From assembly GCA_936440205.1 (NCBI GenBank), contig OW387146.1, positions 26,350,458 through 26,414,457 of the forward strand: 64,000 bases of DNA, in the 5' to 3' direction. Of this stretch, positions 1-14,300 are shown in pieces. The stretch comes from Lepidonotus clava. Lineage: Eukaryota > Annelida > Polychaeta > Phyllodocida > Polynoidae. Under the pieces are notes generated by a model. That model saw only the letters and a list, made by a program, of their open reading frames with translations. It had not been told where the DNA came from and did no database searches. The translations under genes and the position numbers were made by a program. Position 1 is the stretch's first letter, and every line of letters begins with the position of its first letter.

Positions 1-224
1 GCTAATGATCGGATTTGGACATGCTTGATATGATTTGAAAGCTAAGAATGTGCTACAACATCAATTTGATATCAAATCCTGCATGGAGTACACTTTCCCT
101 TCGGCTGATCACATAATTATGCTTATCTCACTCACCTGTATTCACAATGTTTTTTCCCAGATGACATAATCAAGTCAATATCTTATAACTTTTTGCGCAC
201 ATACCCACTTGTAGCTCTTGACCA

Positions 225-1190
225 AGGTTCACTTATGTGATGAAAAAGTGGGATCTTCGATGGATATTAGAGGTCCTTTTCATACTGAGTTTGGCCTTTT
301 GCCATGATCTAGCCATTCTTCATCGAACAAAAGAGCAGGGGGACTTGGATGCTTGCTCGAAACTCAACACTTAACCTCAGGTGAGGGTTGCATAGAAGCA
401 TCCAGTGAAGTCACGTATTTCTGACTCATGCCTCATGATCATGCACAATGTTGATCAGAACAGCATGTTATTGACAAAGGTAGCTGAACAGACTCTGGTG
501 GATTTAAGATAGAGGGCGGAGGGATTTTTTGGGCTTCACTAGCCAACAGGGCATCACGAGCCCATGGTTGTTCCAGTCTTTGTGTAATCATTCTACTAGC
601 TGTCTTATGCCTCTAGCTGGGGAGCGATCCTCGGGACATCACAAAAAAATAAAGGGGTTTTAGGGTGTTGGACTTTTGCCCAATGCTTCATTCCGTGTAC
701 CTACCCATATCGTACTACCATTTTCATTCATCATAGTTCTCTTGCTCGTGCCCCATTTCTCCTATATTTTCCAAGTCCAGCATTCTGTTTTAACCCTAAC
801 ATGGTCTATATTCATCTTCTTGTGCTTTGATCCCTGTCTTCTCTAAATATTATGAGATGGATCCGATCAAAGAAGAAAGAGGTGTGAACACATTGAGTAT
901 CTTAAAGGGACTGTTTATTCTCATGCAGCTCTCTGCTTTATATAACCACAGCTGGCATGCTTCCTTAATTATTCATGCTCTAATTAACCAATTTTGTATC
1001 AATACGTTACTTCTCATGCTGCTCCGCATGTTTCATTTCTAAAAGCTAAACAATCGTACATCTCGACAATCCGATTCCAGGCACTTATTATATACATCTT
1101 TTATTATTGATCATGACTAACTTACATACTTTTAAAACTTGTGTCTCACATCACAAAGTTGCATCTGATTCACCAACTTATCACAGCTGC
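225..1190. other. Left copy of a diverged ~1-kb duplicated segment
   Basis: Resembles about 33330-34350 block by block (AGGTCCT...CTGAGTTTGGCC, AAGTCCAGCAT, TCTCTGCTTTATAT, TTTCATTTCTAA). It lies about 4 kb downstream of gene A, as the other copy lies downstream of gene B. On the minus strand the right copy looks weakly coding and this one more decayed. No known domain. Confidence 0.6.
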
Positions 1191-2477
1191 AAATTAAATC
1201 ATTAAAAAGTGTACCTTTCTACTTATTTCACCTTATGAAATCCATACGCCTAAATCCTTAAGCATACATAGATACCCTGTGCATGCCTTTCTCTATCAAT
1301 ATTATGATTGGTTACTTTAGCAGTTTTACTTAAATAAAAGAAAAAATCAAAAAGTGCTCAAAATGTAAAGGTTCTTTTTTTAAGCAACAGTGAAGTGAAA
1401 TATCTTGATATTTGCCTACATTATTACTCCTCACACGGGTTGGGAACAAGCCTTAGCATGGTATCATTATCATGAATAAATTAAAATCACGGCTTAATTT
1501 TGACTGCACTGGTGTACTCATTGATCGAACATCTCAACTTTAAACTAAAGTAGGAGCCTAATGAGAACAAAGAACTTTATATTCACGTAGTTATATGATA
1601 ATGGTCTGTTTGAATTTGATAAAAATGATATAATTAAACCTCTTCTCATAGGGAAAGATGTATTAACATACAGTTAATAGGGGTACCCATTGAGCGATAT
1701 GACTGTACCCCTGGTTGAATCAGAGATCACTAGCAACCAATACCTTGCATTTTTTTACCCAGCGATTGACTGTTTTTATCATTCGATATGTAAACACTTT
1801 TTCTGGTAACTTTAGACATATAAGATGGCCATAGTCTATAGTCGAATCGCTCAACGGGTTGCCTATTTAGCCATTGTTGAGTGTTCATACAATGAGAAAA
1901 AAACACGTTATGAATAGCTCTGATCCTATTTTGTAGATAGTGCACAAGGAAGTTGTTGCAAAGGTAATAATGGCATCAGAATATCTTATGACAATAATAT
2001 TAGTAGAGCGCCACTTCCTCAACCTGCTGACCATATGACATGAGCCTAAATGATGAAGCTGAGAACGTATTTCAAATTCATTTTGTGATTTTTATGATGT
2101 GCACAATTATGTACAAGAATTAACATGTTATGGATGAAATAGGCTATATTTCAAGTAGTTTAATAATTTATGGCAAACAGCGTTCATCGTAGCGTAGTGA
2201 CTCTTTCAAAGTCAGGAGATTCCTATTTGTTTTATTAAACCTAAGAAAACAAATCTTTTTATTTCTGTCATTGCAAGCACATATCACCTAGCTTTTAATG
2301 CTAAATATTAATGATAAGAATATGATTATGGTTTCCTTTAGCAATGTGAACTAAGGACACCGAACAAACGTATCTCACAAATATATTGAAATATGTCATA
2401 CAACATTAAACGGATATGAAATAATAGGCAATTAGTATTCTTGATTTACAAGACAATTCTGCCAAACACGGATAGCC

Positions 2478-2523
<46 letters not shown>

Positions 2524-3508
2524 TATCCATTTGATATTGTTATGTTATTTGAAAATGCATTCATTATAGATGGATATATGACCATTGTTAGATTATTTTC
2601 TAGGGATTTTCTAGGAACTTCGTCGGCAAGATCAGTCCAAAATCCGCTATCCATGATAGGGAGAATTTTGCGATATTTTGAAAATGGAACATATATTATA
2701 CAACAGCATAGTTGTCCCATGATAGCTATGCTAATGGAACAATTCCTTATGCTTGCCTTACAAAATATCTTACATGTGCAAGTACCTTTGTTCAGTCCTG
2801 TTCTAGGTAGGCAGCTGGAGATAACGTTCACTTGGTTATTGGAAAAGTCTACGAACCTAGGCAAAGACACTGCTAGGCTGACGTAGGCCTGCCGCTCAGA
2901 GGCGGGGACAGATAAGAAATCAATTTTTACCAGTTTTCATATCTATAACAGGATGTCCTTTTGACCTAGTTTTATATGTGGGCTGCTCATGTGTGCTAGC
3001 GGAGATGACAAATGCAAGAGAAAAACCTTCCAAAACCACTTCAAATCTTAACAGCTGCATTTAAAATTTAATGAATTCAAATTTATCATATTTGAAGATA
3101 AGGCCTTATGTATAGCGTCAAGTGCTAGTCAGGGTTTGCAATTTCGTGAGAAAGGGAACTATGTAGATAATGATATCATTATTAACATGGTAAACGCATT
3201 TTAACTTATCTGCTTTTTATTATTGATACAGTAATAAATCATATAGTTTGCAGAGTGGTTTGTCTTTTTGTGCTGCATGTTTTCTGGGTAGACTTAGGTG
3301 TGCTTACACTTTCTCCCTTCAGTACCCCTTCATTGGAAAGAGCGCTGACGTTTGCGAACATCATGACGTTATTTAGCTGGGTATCCTTTACCTCACAAGA
3401 GGGCGCCCCCGCTAAGGGACGCTGTTTCCACTACAATACCATTCCTGGTCTGTTGCGCTTTACTGGGCAATAGCCGCAGGCAGAGTTCAATTATTCCAGC
3501 TTCTGATT
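1191..3508. other. No gene seen (1191-3508)
   Basis: AT-rich DNA downstream of gene A. Apart from the TA microsatellite I see no splice-bounded coding exon, RNA gene or clear element. Confidence 0.5.
2480..2521 (+). repeat. (TA)n microsatellite
   Basis: About 21 uninterrupted TA units. Confidence 0.95.
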
Positions 3509-3690
3509 CAAGGGCGGATTCAGGAATTTTGGAAGGGGGGGGGCGCACATATTAAAAAGGGCCCGGCCACCCATCCAAGGTCTTGAGTTCTACATTAAAC
3601 AAATCGAAATTTCTTCAAAACAAGAAGGAGGGAGAGGCGCACACCCCATGTGCCCCCACCCCCCCCCCCCCCCCCCACCACCACCACCAC
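3509..3690. mobile_element. Degenerate CAGGGGCGGAT MITE ending in a C-run
   Basis: Left end CAAGGGCGGATTCAGGAATT followed by a G-run; a long C-run at about 3659-3676 closes the element and runs into a CCA microsatellite. The exact right edge is lost. Confidence 0.5.
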
Positions 3691-3750
3691 CAGCATGAAT
3701 TCGTCGTGCCCTGTGATTGGTCGAGGGGATGTTTGCGAGTTCAAATTTAT

Positions 3751-4010
3751 GCGGGATCCCCACACGGCGACGAGTTGCACATCGTCGTCAACGAGGAGCT
3801 GTAAATCGTCAACTGACCTTCGTCGTTGACGATTTACAGCTCGTCGTCGACGATTAACAGCTCGTCGTCAGCAAAATATCGGACATGTCCGATTTTTTCA
3901 GCAAATTCTTTGACGATTAGTGCATCTAGTCGCCCGCCAATTCGGCGCCAGTGTCCTTCACCATCGTTGTTGACGACCAAGTAAAACTAGTCGCCATGTG
4001 GGGATCCCGC
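3751..4010. mobile_element. 260-bp MITE with GCGGGATCCCCACACGGCGAC ends (copy 1)
   Basis: Inverted ends GCGGGATCCCCACA and TGTGGGGATCCCGC. The interior repeats GTCGTCGACGATTTACAGC-like units that fold back on each other. Other copies at 21136-21406 and 27238-27517. Confidence 0.85.
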
Positions 4011-4025
4011 ATCAACGAGATGAGT

Positions 4026-4275
4026 GTTGGTTTGTGCCTGCCGAGGTCTCCACCAAAGCGATGGGTCCCGCTGTTGAATTGTGGCTGTTCTACTGGGCTG
4101 ATTTTGATTCTGTAAAGGGTTATGGGAAGAAGACATTTAGATCTTAAATTCCTGAAATTTTCAGCCCAGAAAAATGATTAGAATTGGGTGAAAATTGATG
4201 CTGAATTTTGGTACAACAGCGAGAGTTTGACCATGTGCCAAAAATTGTTCCTTATTTCTGTTATGCGACGCGCTA
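4026..4275 (+). mobile_element. Partial CTCGCTGTTGCGAG-family MITE
   Basis: Carries the GCGATGGGTCCCGCTG and AGACATTTAGATCTTAAA blocks and the right end TTATGCGACGCG. The left end is missing beside the 260-bp MITE at 3751-4010, suggesting replacement or insertion there. Confidence 0.7.
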
Positions 4276-4475
4276 CATACCCACTAGGCCACTTTTATAC
4301 AGTCAGTGGTAAAATCGACTGACTCCTATGATCACCTGTATGAATATTATATTGATATGTGTGTGTTTGATATAAGTTGGCACTAAAGTTGGCCTATTCT
4401 ACTCCCAAAATAGGCTGATTTTATAACAGACTAGTCAGCCAACTGTGTAAAAATTACTTAGTGGGCACGGGGCTT
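4270..4475. mobile_element. Short MITE related to the TACCCACTAG family
   Basis: Left end TACCCACTAGGCCACTTT and right end ending in TTAGTGGGCACGGGGCTT form an inverted pair resembling the ends of the element at 17450-18000. The interior has diverged. Confidence 0.6.
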
Positions 4476-5247
4476 AAATGCTTACCATCTGCCACACTCA
4501 ATGATTGACATCATCTACCATGACCAGAGAGCCACCCAACTCTCAACACCTCATTATACGACTTGTCAACCATGTTCTGCAGCTCTTAGTTCTCTGAAGT
4601 GTTGCATTAATCATCAAATAATTGTATTCTATTGTGCTATCATTTTTTTTACTTTTCAACTCTTTAATCACACAACTTGTAATGTTGTAACAACTACTAT
4701 CCTTAATGGGATGCTGACTATATTTTTGTTGTATGCATAATTAAAGATTACCAAAGTTTTTGATATTTGCATACTGTGTTCTGTTTTGCTCATTAATATT
4801 TTTATTTCTTTAGCGTGTCTGTAAATGGTTTTAGAATCCCTGCCATGCAGCTGTGTAACATTTATTACTGTGTGCATTTTTGGTAGTTCTAACTTTATTT
4901 GAACATTTTGTCTACAATTATTTATCAAATCATCCCTTAAAGCCCCCATTGTGAAACACTTCTGTGCTACGGATATTAAATAACACTTTCCCTTTTATAT
5001 CACATTATCTCTGAGACTTCTATACAGCGTACCTCAGTTGACAGATTTCAAACCGGAATCAACATTGAAAGTTGACATTGGATCAAATATGATATTTGTT
5101 AACTTAGCTTTGCATCAGTGAGAATTGTTTCAATATGGATGGAAAGTATTAATTCAATGTTGAGTTAACATAAGTGTGTTAACTGGGTATCATGAGCATA
5201 ATTCAGGAAAGAAATCATGATGTCTAAAGATAATCGGAACGCACTTA

Positions 5248-5253
5248 TTTATT
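5248..5253 (-). terminator. Poly(A) signal of gene A
   Basis: AATAAA on the minus strand, about 77 nt past the gene A stop codon. It is the first canonical signal after the stop. Confidence 0.55.
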
Positions 5254-5329
5254 TTTCTATTGCTTTTTTATTAATTGTATTGAAGAGTAGTGAGTATTTT
5301 AACGGTGTGCTGCATATATATATATATTT

Positions 5330-8300
5330 TTAAGCTTTAGAACCAACTTTCTTGTTATTCAGGAAAGCTCCAAGGGCTCCCATGCAACCACCATTTTTGA
5401 TGAAGTGAATGTCAACGTTTCCTTTCTGGAAAAGAAAAAAACATAGAAATTTAGTTATTACATTACCTGAGACTGAATCTTATACAGCAGACACCAATTA
5501 TGTCCTCATACGACAAAAATCAAAAATTGCTGCATTTGATGCGGAGTGAAAATAATATGCAAGTGATTCATACAGTGTGCAAACGATTGTTGTTTTTTTG
5601 TGTTTTTTTTTTTTTTTTTTTTTTTGGGGGGGGGGGGGGGGTTATAAAAAAGATATTACAATTATTGTCGGAACGGCCAAAATTTGCTATAACTGAGTAA
5701 TCCAACTGAGAGGTTCCATTTCCTGCAAGTATGATTTCTCGCCAAATGTTTTTGATCATTGCAACGAAGTTGCCTCAGATTGGAGTGAGACTATAGTTTA
5801 CTTTTACCAATTACAGTTTTCGAATTCCATTATATGCAAGCTTATTGTTGTTTTTTTGCTTATCACTGTTTTAATACATAGGCCCTACATCCAGTTAAAA
5901 ATGCAGAAAAAAATCAGTATTTCTTGCATAGTAAGTAGCTATTGCAAAATTTCACCAATCAGGATTTGGCAAAAATTAATGACACTAAAATGTAATGTTT
6001 CTCAAATTAAGCGTGCATATGGTCTTTATAATATGATTTCAAATGTGTACCTTTTTGTTTGCCATTGTAACTTCACCTCACCCCACTTCTTCTGCGACAT
6101 TGTGAAATCACAATTGCAAAAAGTGCGACTACAAATAACACATAGTGTGCAACCAGCTTTACAACATGTATTTCATGTTGCAACGATATATTGCAAGTGG
6201 TTTAGCAGGGGTGGGAAGGGGTGGGAAGGGGGGGGGGTGTTACAAAGTAGCACACAACACTGATAGTTCACAGTTGTAGGTTTATTCCAATCAAGCTAGG
6301 TCTGTAAACAGGGGTACAGAGCCTAGCCACCGTAATCCACTGCCCGGAAACAAGTTGGTATGCCGTCTCCTTGCCGTCTCTCTATCTCGCTGACTACCCC
6401 GGCCCGTTCTGCCACTGGGGAGACGTGTCAATGGTTTTGTTACGCTATTGTTTGTCTGCTGACGTCAAAGACTGGGATCGGACCATAGTTTCTTAGAACT
6501 TGACGTCAGCAGACCAAACCTCACGCCATCCCCAGGGTTGCCGACGATCACACCACCCCTTCTACTAGGGATCATGTGTTCAGCCAGTTTCCGGTCAGTG
6601 GTACAAACAGTGGCATAGCTCTCATTAATTACATACTCATAGTAAAAATGACACACTGTGTTACAGTGCCACCCCCCAACAAGATTTTGTCTATCATCCA
6701 TTAAAGACAAAATCATGCATTAGATGAATTGCGTACATAAGGTATAACCATATAGGGTAGTACATAAACGTTGTCTCCGAAGGTAAGTATCTGGTTCTTA
6801 AAATCCATCAATATCATGAGTAATCATCATGCAAAACAGTCAAAATACACATACATAAAGTTCAATTAATTGTTAGATATTCATCTTATTCATTGACTAG
6901 GCTCCCAATGACCTAAAGGCACTTTAGGCCTACAAATAAATCACGTTTACTTATATGGGCATGCTAAACACAAAACACACAAATGATAGAGTAGCAAATG
7001 TAGAGTATATGGAGGAATATGTTCATTAAGACTAGCATGCACATGGAAAGGTAGATATATATATATGATTATATAGTTGGATCCAAGATAATGTCTTTCC
7101 CTCATTCTCTGTAGAGCCATCCTATGGTGGCCAGTAAATATTCTGTAACGATACCTGCAACAACAAATCATTATCCATAAAACAATAAGTCTATGTCACT
7201 CATTTTCACTATAACATCACTCGTCTTCACGGTGATCTCCATTGTCACTGAAATTTCACATCAAACTGGCCAGTTCTTATTTAAGTCACATCGCTGTATG
7301 CAGTACATTCTTCGAGTACTACCTAAGACTACTTATCTCTCCGAGATAGTGACAATGTAGTCTTAGGCCGAGACTTTGGTCGAGCTGGAGGTCGGCTATC
7401 GCTAGCCCCCAGCTTAAAGATTGGAGCATTAGCAGTTGATAACTCCACACATATACCACTTGACAATGGAGCAGGGGCTTTGAGTTCAAGAGCATGAGCA
7501 CCTAGGAGTTTCTGAGCACTGGTTTTATTAGTCTGAGCACTAGGGGGAGAGTTTTCAGCAACAATGTTTTCAGGGTCAGAGTCGCTGCTTTGGGTCGAAA
7601 TAGAGTTCGGGCGACTTCCTTGTTGATCCTGTTGTCTGCGCACAGTTTTATTTGAGACTTTGTTCATTGAGGATGTTGATGGAGGGTCAGCGGAGGGTGT
7701 AGACGATCTACCACTAACACCGAGAGCACTAATCACCCCCTTCACTAGAGCATGGATAACGGCATTTCTTTTCACACATAATACTATTAATATCACAATC
7801 ACTATCAGTACAACACCAGCAATTATGAAATATGGTAATTTGGAATCTGGAATGTGATAACTCCCACTGTTCTTTGTAGCTTCCAACATGTCAATTAAAT
7901 CTTCTATTGGTTTTGGTTCCATAGGGGGTAACTTTTTCAAGTCAATGTCAAGATCTAAATTATATTTCTGAATGGGCTGCCAAATAGGGAGAGCTGTTAA
8001 ATTTCGTAAGATTGGCGTGGTAATGCGGGTTTCACGTACCACCTTGTATTCCGATTTCCCTTCAAAATATATTGGTAGCTCCAGTTTGTCAGCAAGAGCA
8101 CGGCATCCAGATTCCAGAGTTATCACTTGAAAGGGAGGGGAAACTACAATATGTTCTTCAACTTCTGTTTTTACACAAAGCTTTCTGAGATAAAAGTTTT
8201 GATTGGTAGCAACTAACCACTGGCCTTCTGATATGTATTTTGCGAGAGGCAGTTTTAACTTGTTTGTAACACGAACCTTGCACATATCTTTAATTTTTCT

Positions 8301-11300
8301 TAAATCTCGCTGATACAAGGACAAAGTACAATACTGATGGCGGTTGGTCTCGTATACGGCAGATGACATAGCGCAAAAATTGATACCTGTTCTGCCACAG
8401 TTAATTTGATCATCCAGAGTTAATATGATATATTCTCGACCGTCTGTACTAATAGCGAAATTTTTAAACTCTAACTCATATTCGGCAGTGATATCGGACT
8501 TTCCATAAGGCACCGGTAGACTAATAGCCTCTTTAACTTTAAACTTGCGAGCTACATCAAGGAGGGGTATTTCTAGAGTAATAACTAGTTGATCTTCTAG
8601 GGCCAGTGTGTCTGTTTGCAAGATTGTATAATAGTACCATGGTTTTTCCCTCGGATCACGAGGTAACATTAAACGATTTGGTATTTCAACCTCAATAGAT
8701 TTTAATATCTTTACAAGTTCAGGGGCCGGTAGTAGATTGGGTGACAATTTCTGTGAGGATAGCTTAGATAGCTTCGAATGGAGGTCAGCAATTAGAGCGG
8801 TTTCAGCAGTAACAAGATCTCTTACTGAGTTTAGATTGGCTTGGTTTTGGGCATGGGATATGACAAATCTTTGAAGTGGTTCCACACGATTTGCAAGAGC
8901 GGTAAAGCTTTTGCTCCACGTGCGCACCATTTTACCCATATCATCGATTATCCTATTTATGGTATGACGATTCTCACTCACCTCCATTCGAGTAACATTA
9001 ATGAGAGACAGACTTTCTTTCAGAACATGCCTTATTACTTGTTGATTTTCTCTTAACTGGTTAACCTCACCCTTTAATTTTTGGGTTTCAAAATATGCCA
9101 TACCACTAAAAATTCCTGCGGCCAAACTTAAAAATCTTTTTGGTCTAATATTTTGTCTATTTTCCCTTCTTGAATCTTCTAGTTCACTGTGTCCAACTTG
9201 TTTTAGTTCCCTAAAGTCAATCAAATTTTTAGCATGCATCTCAGACAGAGCTTCTAGTTCCCGTGATTGGCTTCTCATTATGTTGTCATAGTGACGAATC
9301 TTTGTGGCTTCTTGTGGACTTAAGGAGACCTTAGAGGCTTGAAAAACTTGTGATCTGAATAAGGGGTCGCTATGTAACCGAAAGAAATAGGTTTCTGCTT
9401 CTTGACTGACATTCCTGGCTTCTGCAATGATTTTTCCTGTATATTCAACATAACTGTCATGGAGCTTGAAGTCGATGACCAGACCCACTAACCAGCGCGA
9501 TCTGGTCATGTAAATTTCATTTTTGGACTGGAAGAACACGTGCTCGATGCCCTCGGTAGGAGTCTGGGATCTCGCGGCGGCAGCAAAAAGTGCCAGACAC
9601 CTAAAAATTAAAAGAGACAAATTTTGACTCTTCTCTTCCCTATAACATGGATGCCAAAAGATTAAGTAGTTCTTTAACTTTACCTTGCCCATCACCTCCC
9701 TGTGATCCCTCTACTTTTGATAATATGCCCTTGGCGTCTAATTTCCCTGATGTTTTTCTGTTTGACTCTGGTTTACTTACTTTCTTGTTCCTAAGATTAT
9801 ATATTCTAGTTCTTTTTGCTGCAGATGTCTCGGTTGAGCTATCACTGGCCCGGTCTCTTTTATTTAAGGAAAAGCCGGTTGACAACTCAGACTCTGAGTC
9901 TGTACTTTCCATTTCTATGTTTTCTGCTCTATTTTGAGGTTGCTCTACCTGATGTTGTGTCTCAGGAATACCTAGCCCTAATTCTATGGTAGGCCCTACT
10001 TCACCTGTAACTACTTCGAGTTCTATTGGCTCAGCAGGAGGTGCAGTGTTAGCCCTCAGACGTTCCTGTACTCTAGCGAGAGGAAGATTGTTTTCTGTGT
10101 CAAAAGACTCATCTGAAGATAACATAGTGGCTGCACTACTAGCATTTGGCAACGGCGCTGCAAGTTGCGCCTGGCGCAGTGGGCGTTCGTCATCGGGGGG
10201 AGCAGGGATCTCCCACTCCAAATTCGCTTTTCTCAAGTGGACTACGTGCACTTTTCTTTGCGTACCGGTAACAACATTTTTCACCAGGAAATTAACTGGT
10301 GATAACTTTTCAACAACCCTGTAATAGGGCTGCCAACGTGGATCTAGTTTGCTAGTTCTTTTATGGTTAAAAAGGTATACAGGGTCACCTACCTTTAGGT
10401 CAGCGTCCTTAGCCTTTCTGTTATGGTTTCTCTCCATCCGTCTTCTCGCTTTCTGGTGATGATGATGCACTGCTATCATAGCCTGGTGGTGTCTCTGTAG
10501 TATGTTCTCGTGATTCTCTTCACCCAAATAACGTCTCCGGGGTTTTAGGAGGGTATCCAAGGGTAGAAGAGGATCATGTCCTGTCATGAGGTAGAATGGG
10601 GAGTGTTTGGTGGTCTCATGTTCACAGGTTCTGAGTGCCATGAGGGCTGAGGGAACCATAAGGTCCCAGGCTCGTGGGTCACTCAATTGTTTTGAAACAA
10701 TGTCTCCCCAGACTCGATGTAGTCTTTCTAGCTTCCCGTTTGATTGGGGGTGGTATGGGCTAGTTCTAATTCTATATATCTTCATGACCTCACATATCTT
10801 GGTAACAACCTCATTTATGAATTCAGTCCCGTTGTCAGACAGTAAGATTTGTGGACACCCATGTCGAGGTATTATTTCTTCCAACAGCACTCGGGCAACT
10901 GTTTGTGCTGATTTGTCTGGCACTGGATAGAACTCGGGCCAACCCGAGTACATATCGACGAAGGTAATCAGATAGCGGTTACCTTGATGGGACACGGGAT
11001 AAGGACCACAAGTATCTATAGCCCACTTTTGGAGAGGGACATTGACCTCATCCATATGTTGTAATGGGGCTGTTTGTTGTTTGAGGTTTCGGGTGTTGCA
11101 TTGAACACAGTTACTTACATGGTGTACCACGTCACGGTATATCCCCTTCCAGTGATACTGGTGACGGACCCGATCGTAGGTCTTATCGACACCCATATGC
11201 CCCATCTCGTCATGACAGGCTTTCAAAACTATACTCTTTAGGTGTCGTGGAACAACTAGCTTCAACCCGGCTATGGGTTCTTCAGCGATGTAGTACAGTA

Positions 11301-14300
11301 CATTGTTTATGAGCGTGTAACGAATATCCCCAGTCAATTTTTTTAGGGTGCGATCTTTTCTTTGTTCAACCACCATGTCTAGGGGTTCATGATCAGCAGA
11401 CAATACAGGTAGACTGTTGTCGTCTGTTTCTTCGTCACCATCAACACCAGTTTCGACCGGGAGTTTCCTAACAGGCACCCTGTCAGTATTGATGACGTTC
11501 ATTTGTTTACCCTTTTGTCCCGGCATCCGGCTCAGAAAATCGGCTTGTACATTTTTAGGGCCAGTGATGTACTCAATTGTGCAATTGTACTCAGACAATT
11601 CCATAGCCCACTTCTGTACTTTCACATTTTTAATCTCTGACCGGAATAAAAACTCAAGTGGCTTATGATCAGTTCGGACAATGAATTTCGTTCCATATAA
11701 ATATGGCCGGAACTTCCTGATGGCAAAGATCATTGCGTAGGCCTCACGTTCAATGATTGGCCACCGGCTTTGAGTGGAATTGAGGGCATGCGACACATAA
11801 TGAATTGCGTGTGGACCATCTTCATCCTCTTGGAGCAAGACAGCTCCAAGGGCAATTTCTGAAGCATCAGTATAAACTACAAAAGGTTTTGTCATATCTG
11901 GAAATCCAAGGACAGGGCGTACAGTCAATGCCTCTTTCAGGGTTTCAAAGGCCTTTTGACAATCAGAATTCCAATGGAATTCAACATTTTTCTTTGTCAA
12001 CCGGCTCAGAGGTCTAGCAATGGCAGAAAACCCTGGAATATACCTTCTGTAAAATGATGTCATCCCAATATACGACCTCACTTCCTTGACAGAAGTAGGT
12101 GGTGACATCTTTTGTATTACTGAGATTTTGTCATTGCATGGAGTGATTCCATTTGGTGTCACTACATGACCCAGATATTCAATCTCATCTCTAAAAAAAC
12201 CACACTTTTTCCTTTTCAATTTCAAGTTAGCCCACCGTAGTCTGTTGAACACCGCTTGCAGGTGAACCAGGTGTTCTTCTGGAGTTTTGGACCAAATGAT
12301 TATGTCATCCAAATAGGCAGTAGCAAAAGGTAGTCCCTCCAATACTTTAGACATTAATTCACTAAATATGGCAGGTGCATTTACCAAGCCAAAAGGCATT
12401 ACGTTATACTCAAAAACACCCTTGTGGCATACAAATGCTGTCTTCGGTCTGTCTTCAGGGGCTACCGGGACCTGGTTATAGCCACTCCGAAGATCCAGGG
12501 TACTGAAACACTTAGAACCCCCAAGAAGTGCCAGTATGTCATCTATGTGTGGGAGGGGATAGTTATATTGGGCTGTATGTGCATTTAACTGCCGATAGTC
12601 TACGCAAAGGCGCTGAGTGCCATCTTTTTTTCCTACTACCACAACAGGGGCAGTCCAGGGGCTTCGGCTTTGTTGAATAACACCAGCTTCCAACATTTCC
12701 TGCACTTTGTCTTCTATAAACGCTTTACGGTTTAACGGAGCACGATAGGCTTTTAATGAAATAGGTGGGTGATCCCCAACATCTATGGTCATTTCTGTCA
12801 GGTGCGTACAGCCTAACTCAAGGTCATTTTCGGCAAATAAGTCTTTGTTCTGGTCCAACAACTCATCCAAGGTCCCTGGTGTCCTTTGTCCATCTGTGAC
12901 ATCAATATTACTTATATGACTTACCTGTTTCTTCTGGTCTGCTTCAGTTACGTGAAGTTTGGCTTCATCGTCCACCCGTTCTAACTTACCTATTACATTT
13001 CCTTTCTTGAATGAATAAGTACGGCCTGTGCTGTTCACTAATGCTATGCCAAAATTTCTTCCTTTTTCTATGTAGTTTAGGGAATTTGCGAGCATCAGTC
13101 CGGGCTCATCCTTTAGGATTCCTGACTCGGCAGGCATGCATACATAATTTCCGTTCTGGTGGTGTGTATATCGTGCTCTCCTTGCCTTTATAAAAGCTGC
13201 ACTCTGTGGGGCAATACACACATCCTCCACAAGCCTGACCAGAGAGGCCATTTCCTCGTCATTTTGGAGCGGTATTAAACATTCACCTACCTGTACGGTT
13301 GATTGTTCACCATTTATTATAAATCCTTCTTCTTTGATGGTGTCCCATCCAATGATCAAAGAGTGACCAATGTCGGGGGAAACTTGGAAAGTTCTAGATA
13401 ACACGTAAGTCCCGATGTTTAAAGTAAGATCTACCTCACCTACCTGTTCGAGGGGCGTTTGGTCAGCTGTCACGAGTTGAATCTGGCTCTCTCTGATGGT
13501 ACCTACCTGATCCATCCTTTTGATCTTATGATACAGTGCTAAAGAAATGACAGATACTTCTGCACCTGTATCTATGAGGGCCCGTGCTCGAGTGTTTCCG
13601 ATCTTAATTTGTATTGATGGTTTACTGACATCAAAATAACTTACGGTTGCTACGGCCTTAATAGCAAGTTTTTGTGGGTCGAAAAGATCTTGTCTCTGTT
13701 CTTTGCCTAATTGCGTGTTATTGGATGTCTTTTCCCTCTGACATTTGTTTGTGGGTGGATTTTGAAGATGGGCCCGTCCCTCTACCAGCCGGATTGGGGC
13801 GGACCCTGTGGCCCATTTCCCTGATTTGGGCTTGAAGGTTTTCGGATCCAGCAGTCCCTCTTGTAATGTCCGGTTCTGCCACAGTTATAGCAGGCCCCTC
13901 TCATTGTCGCGACCCGGTTGGGTCTTTTTCGGCATTGCATCGCTTTGTGGCCTACGTTGCCACACTGGTAACATGTCCCTTGGAACTTACCTTGCCCCGA
14001 GGGCTGGGGTACATGCGCTGTCTCTCCCGGGGTAGAGATTTCGGCTATCTCCATAGGCTCTTCTTGACGGGAGCGGGGCTGCGTGTTATCGTATCCACGA
14101 TTGCGTAGGTCAAATTTGCGTGTGAGTCTTGTCTCCTGCACTGCAAGAGCTACTGCTGCAGTAAAAGTAGGAGGCCCTGTCCGCATAATTTTTCTGGCGA
14201 CATAAGTTTCGCGCAGCCCGTCGACATAGATATCAATAAGTTGTTGCGCAATGAGGGGTTGTTCAAGATCGTTACCCGGAAATGCGTCAGTCGCGACGTC

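Noticed and set aside
2406-2870. 154-aa minus-strand ORF
   Set aside because: It runs through the TA microsatellite (Tyr-Ile run) and lacks any domain or splice support; the overlapping plus-strand ORF is equally open.
3751-4010. CRISPR-like spacing of GTCGTC repeats
   Set aside because: Repeats are irregular, fold back and lie within defined inverted ends; this is a MITE in animal DNA.
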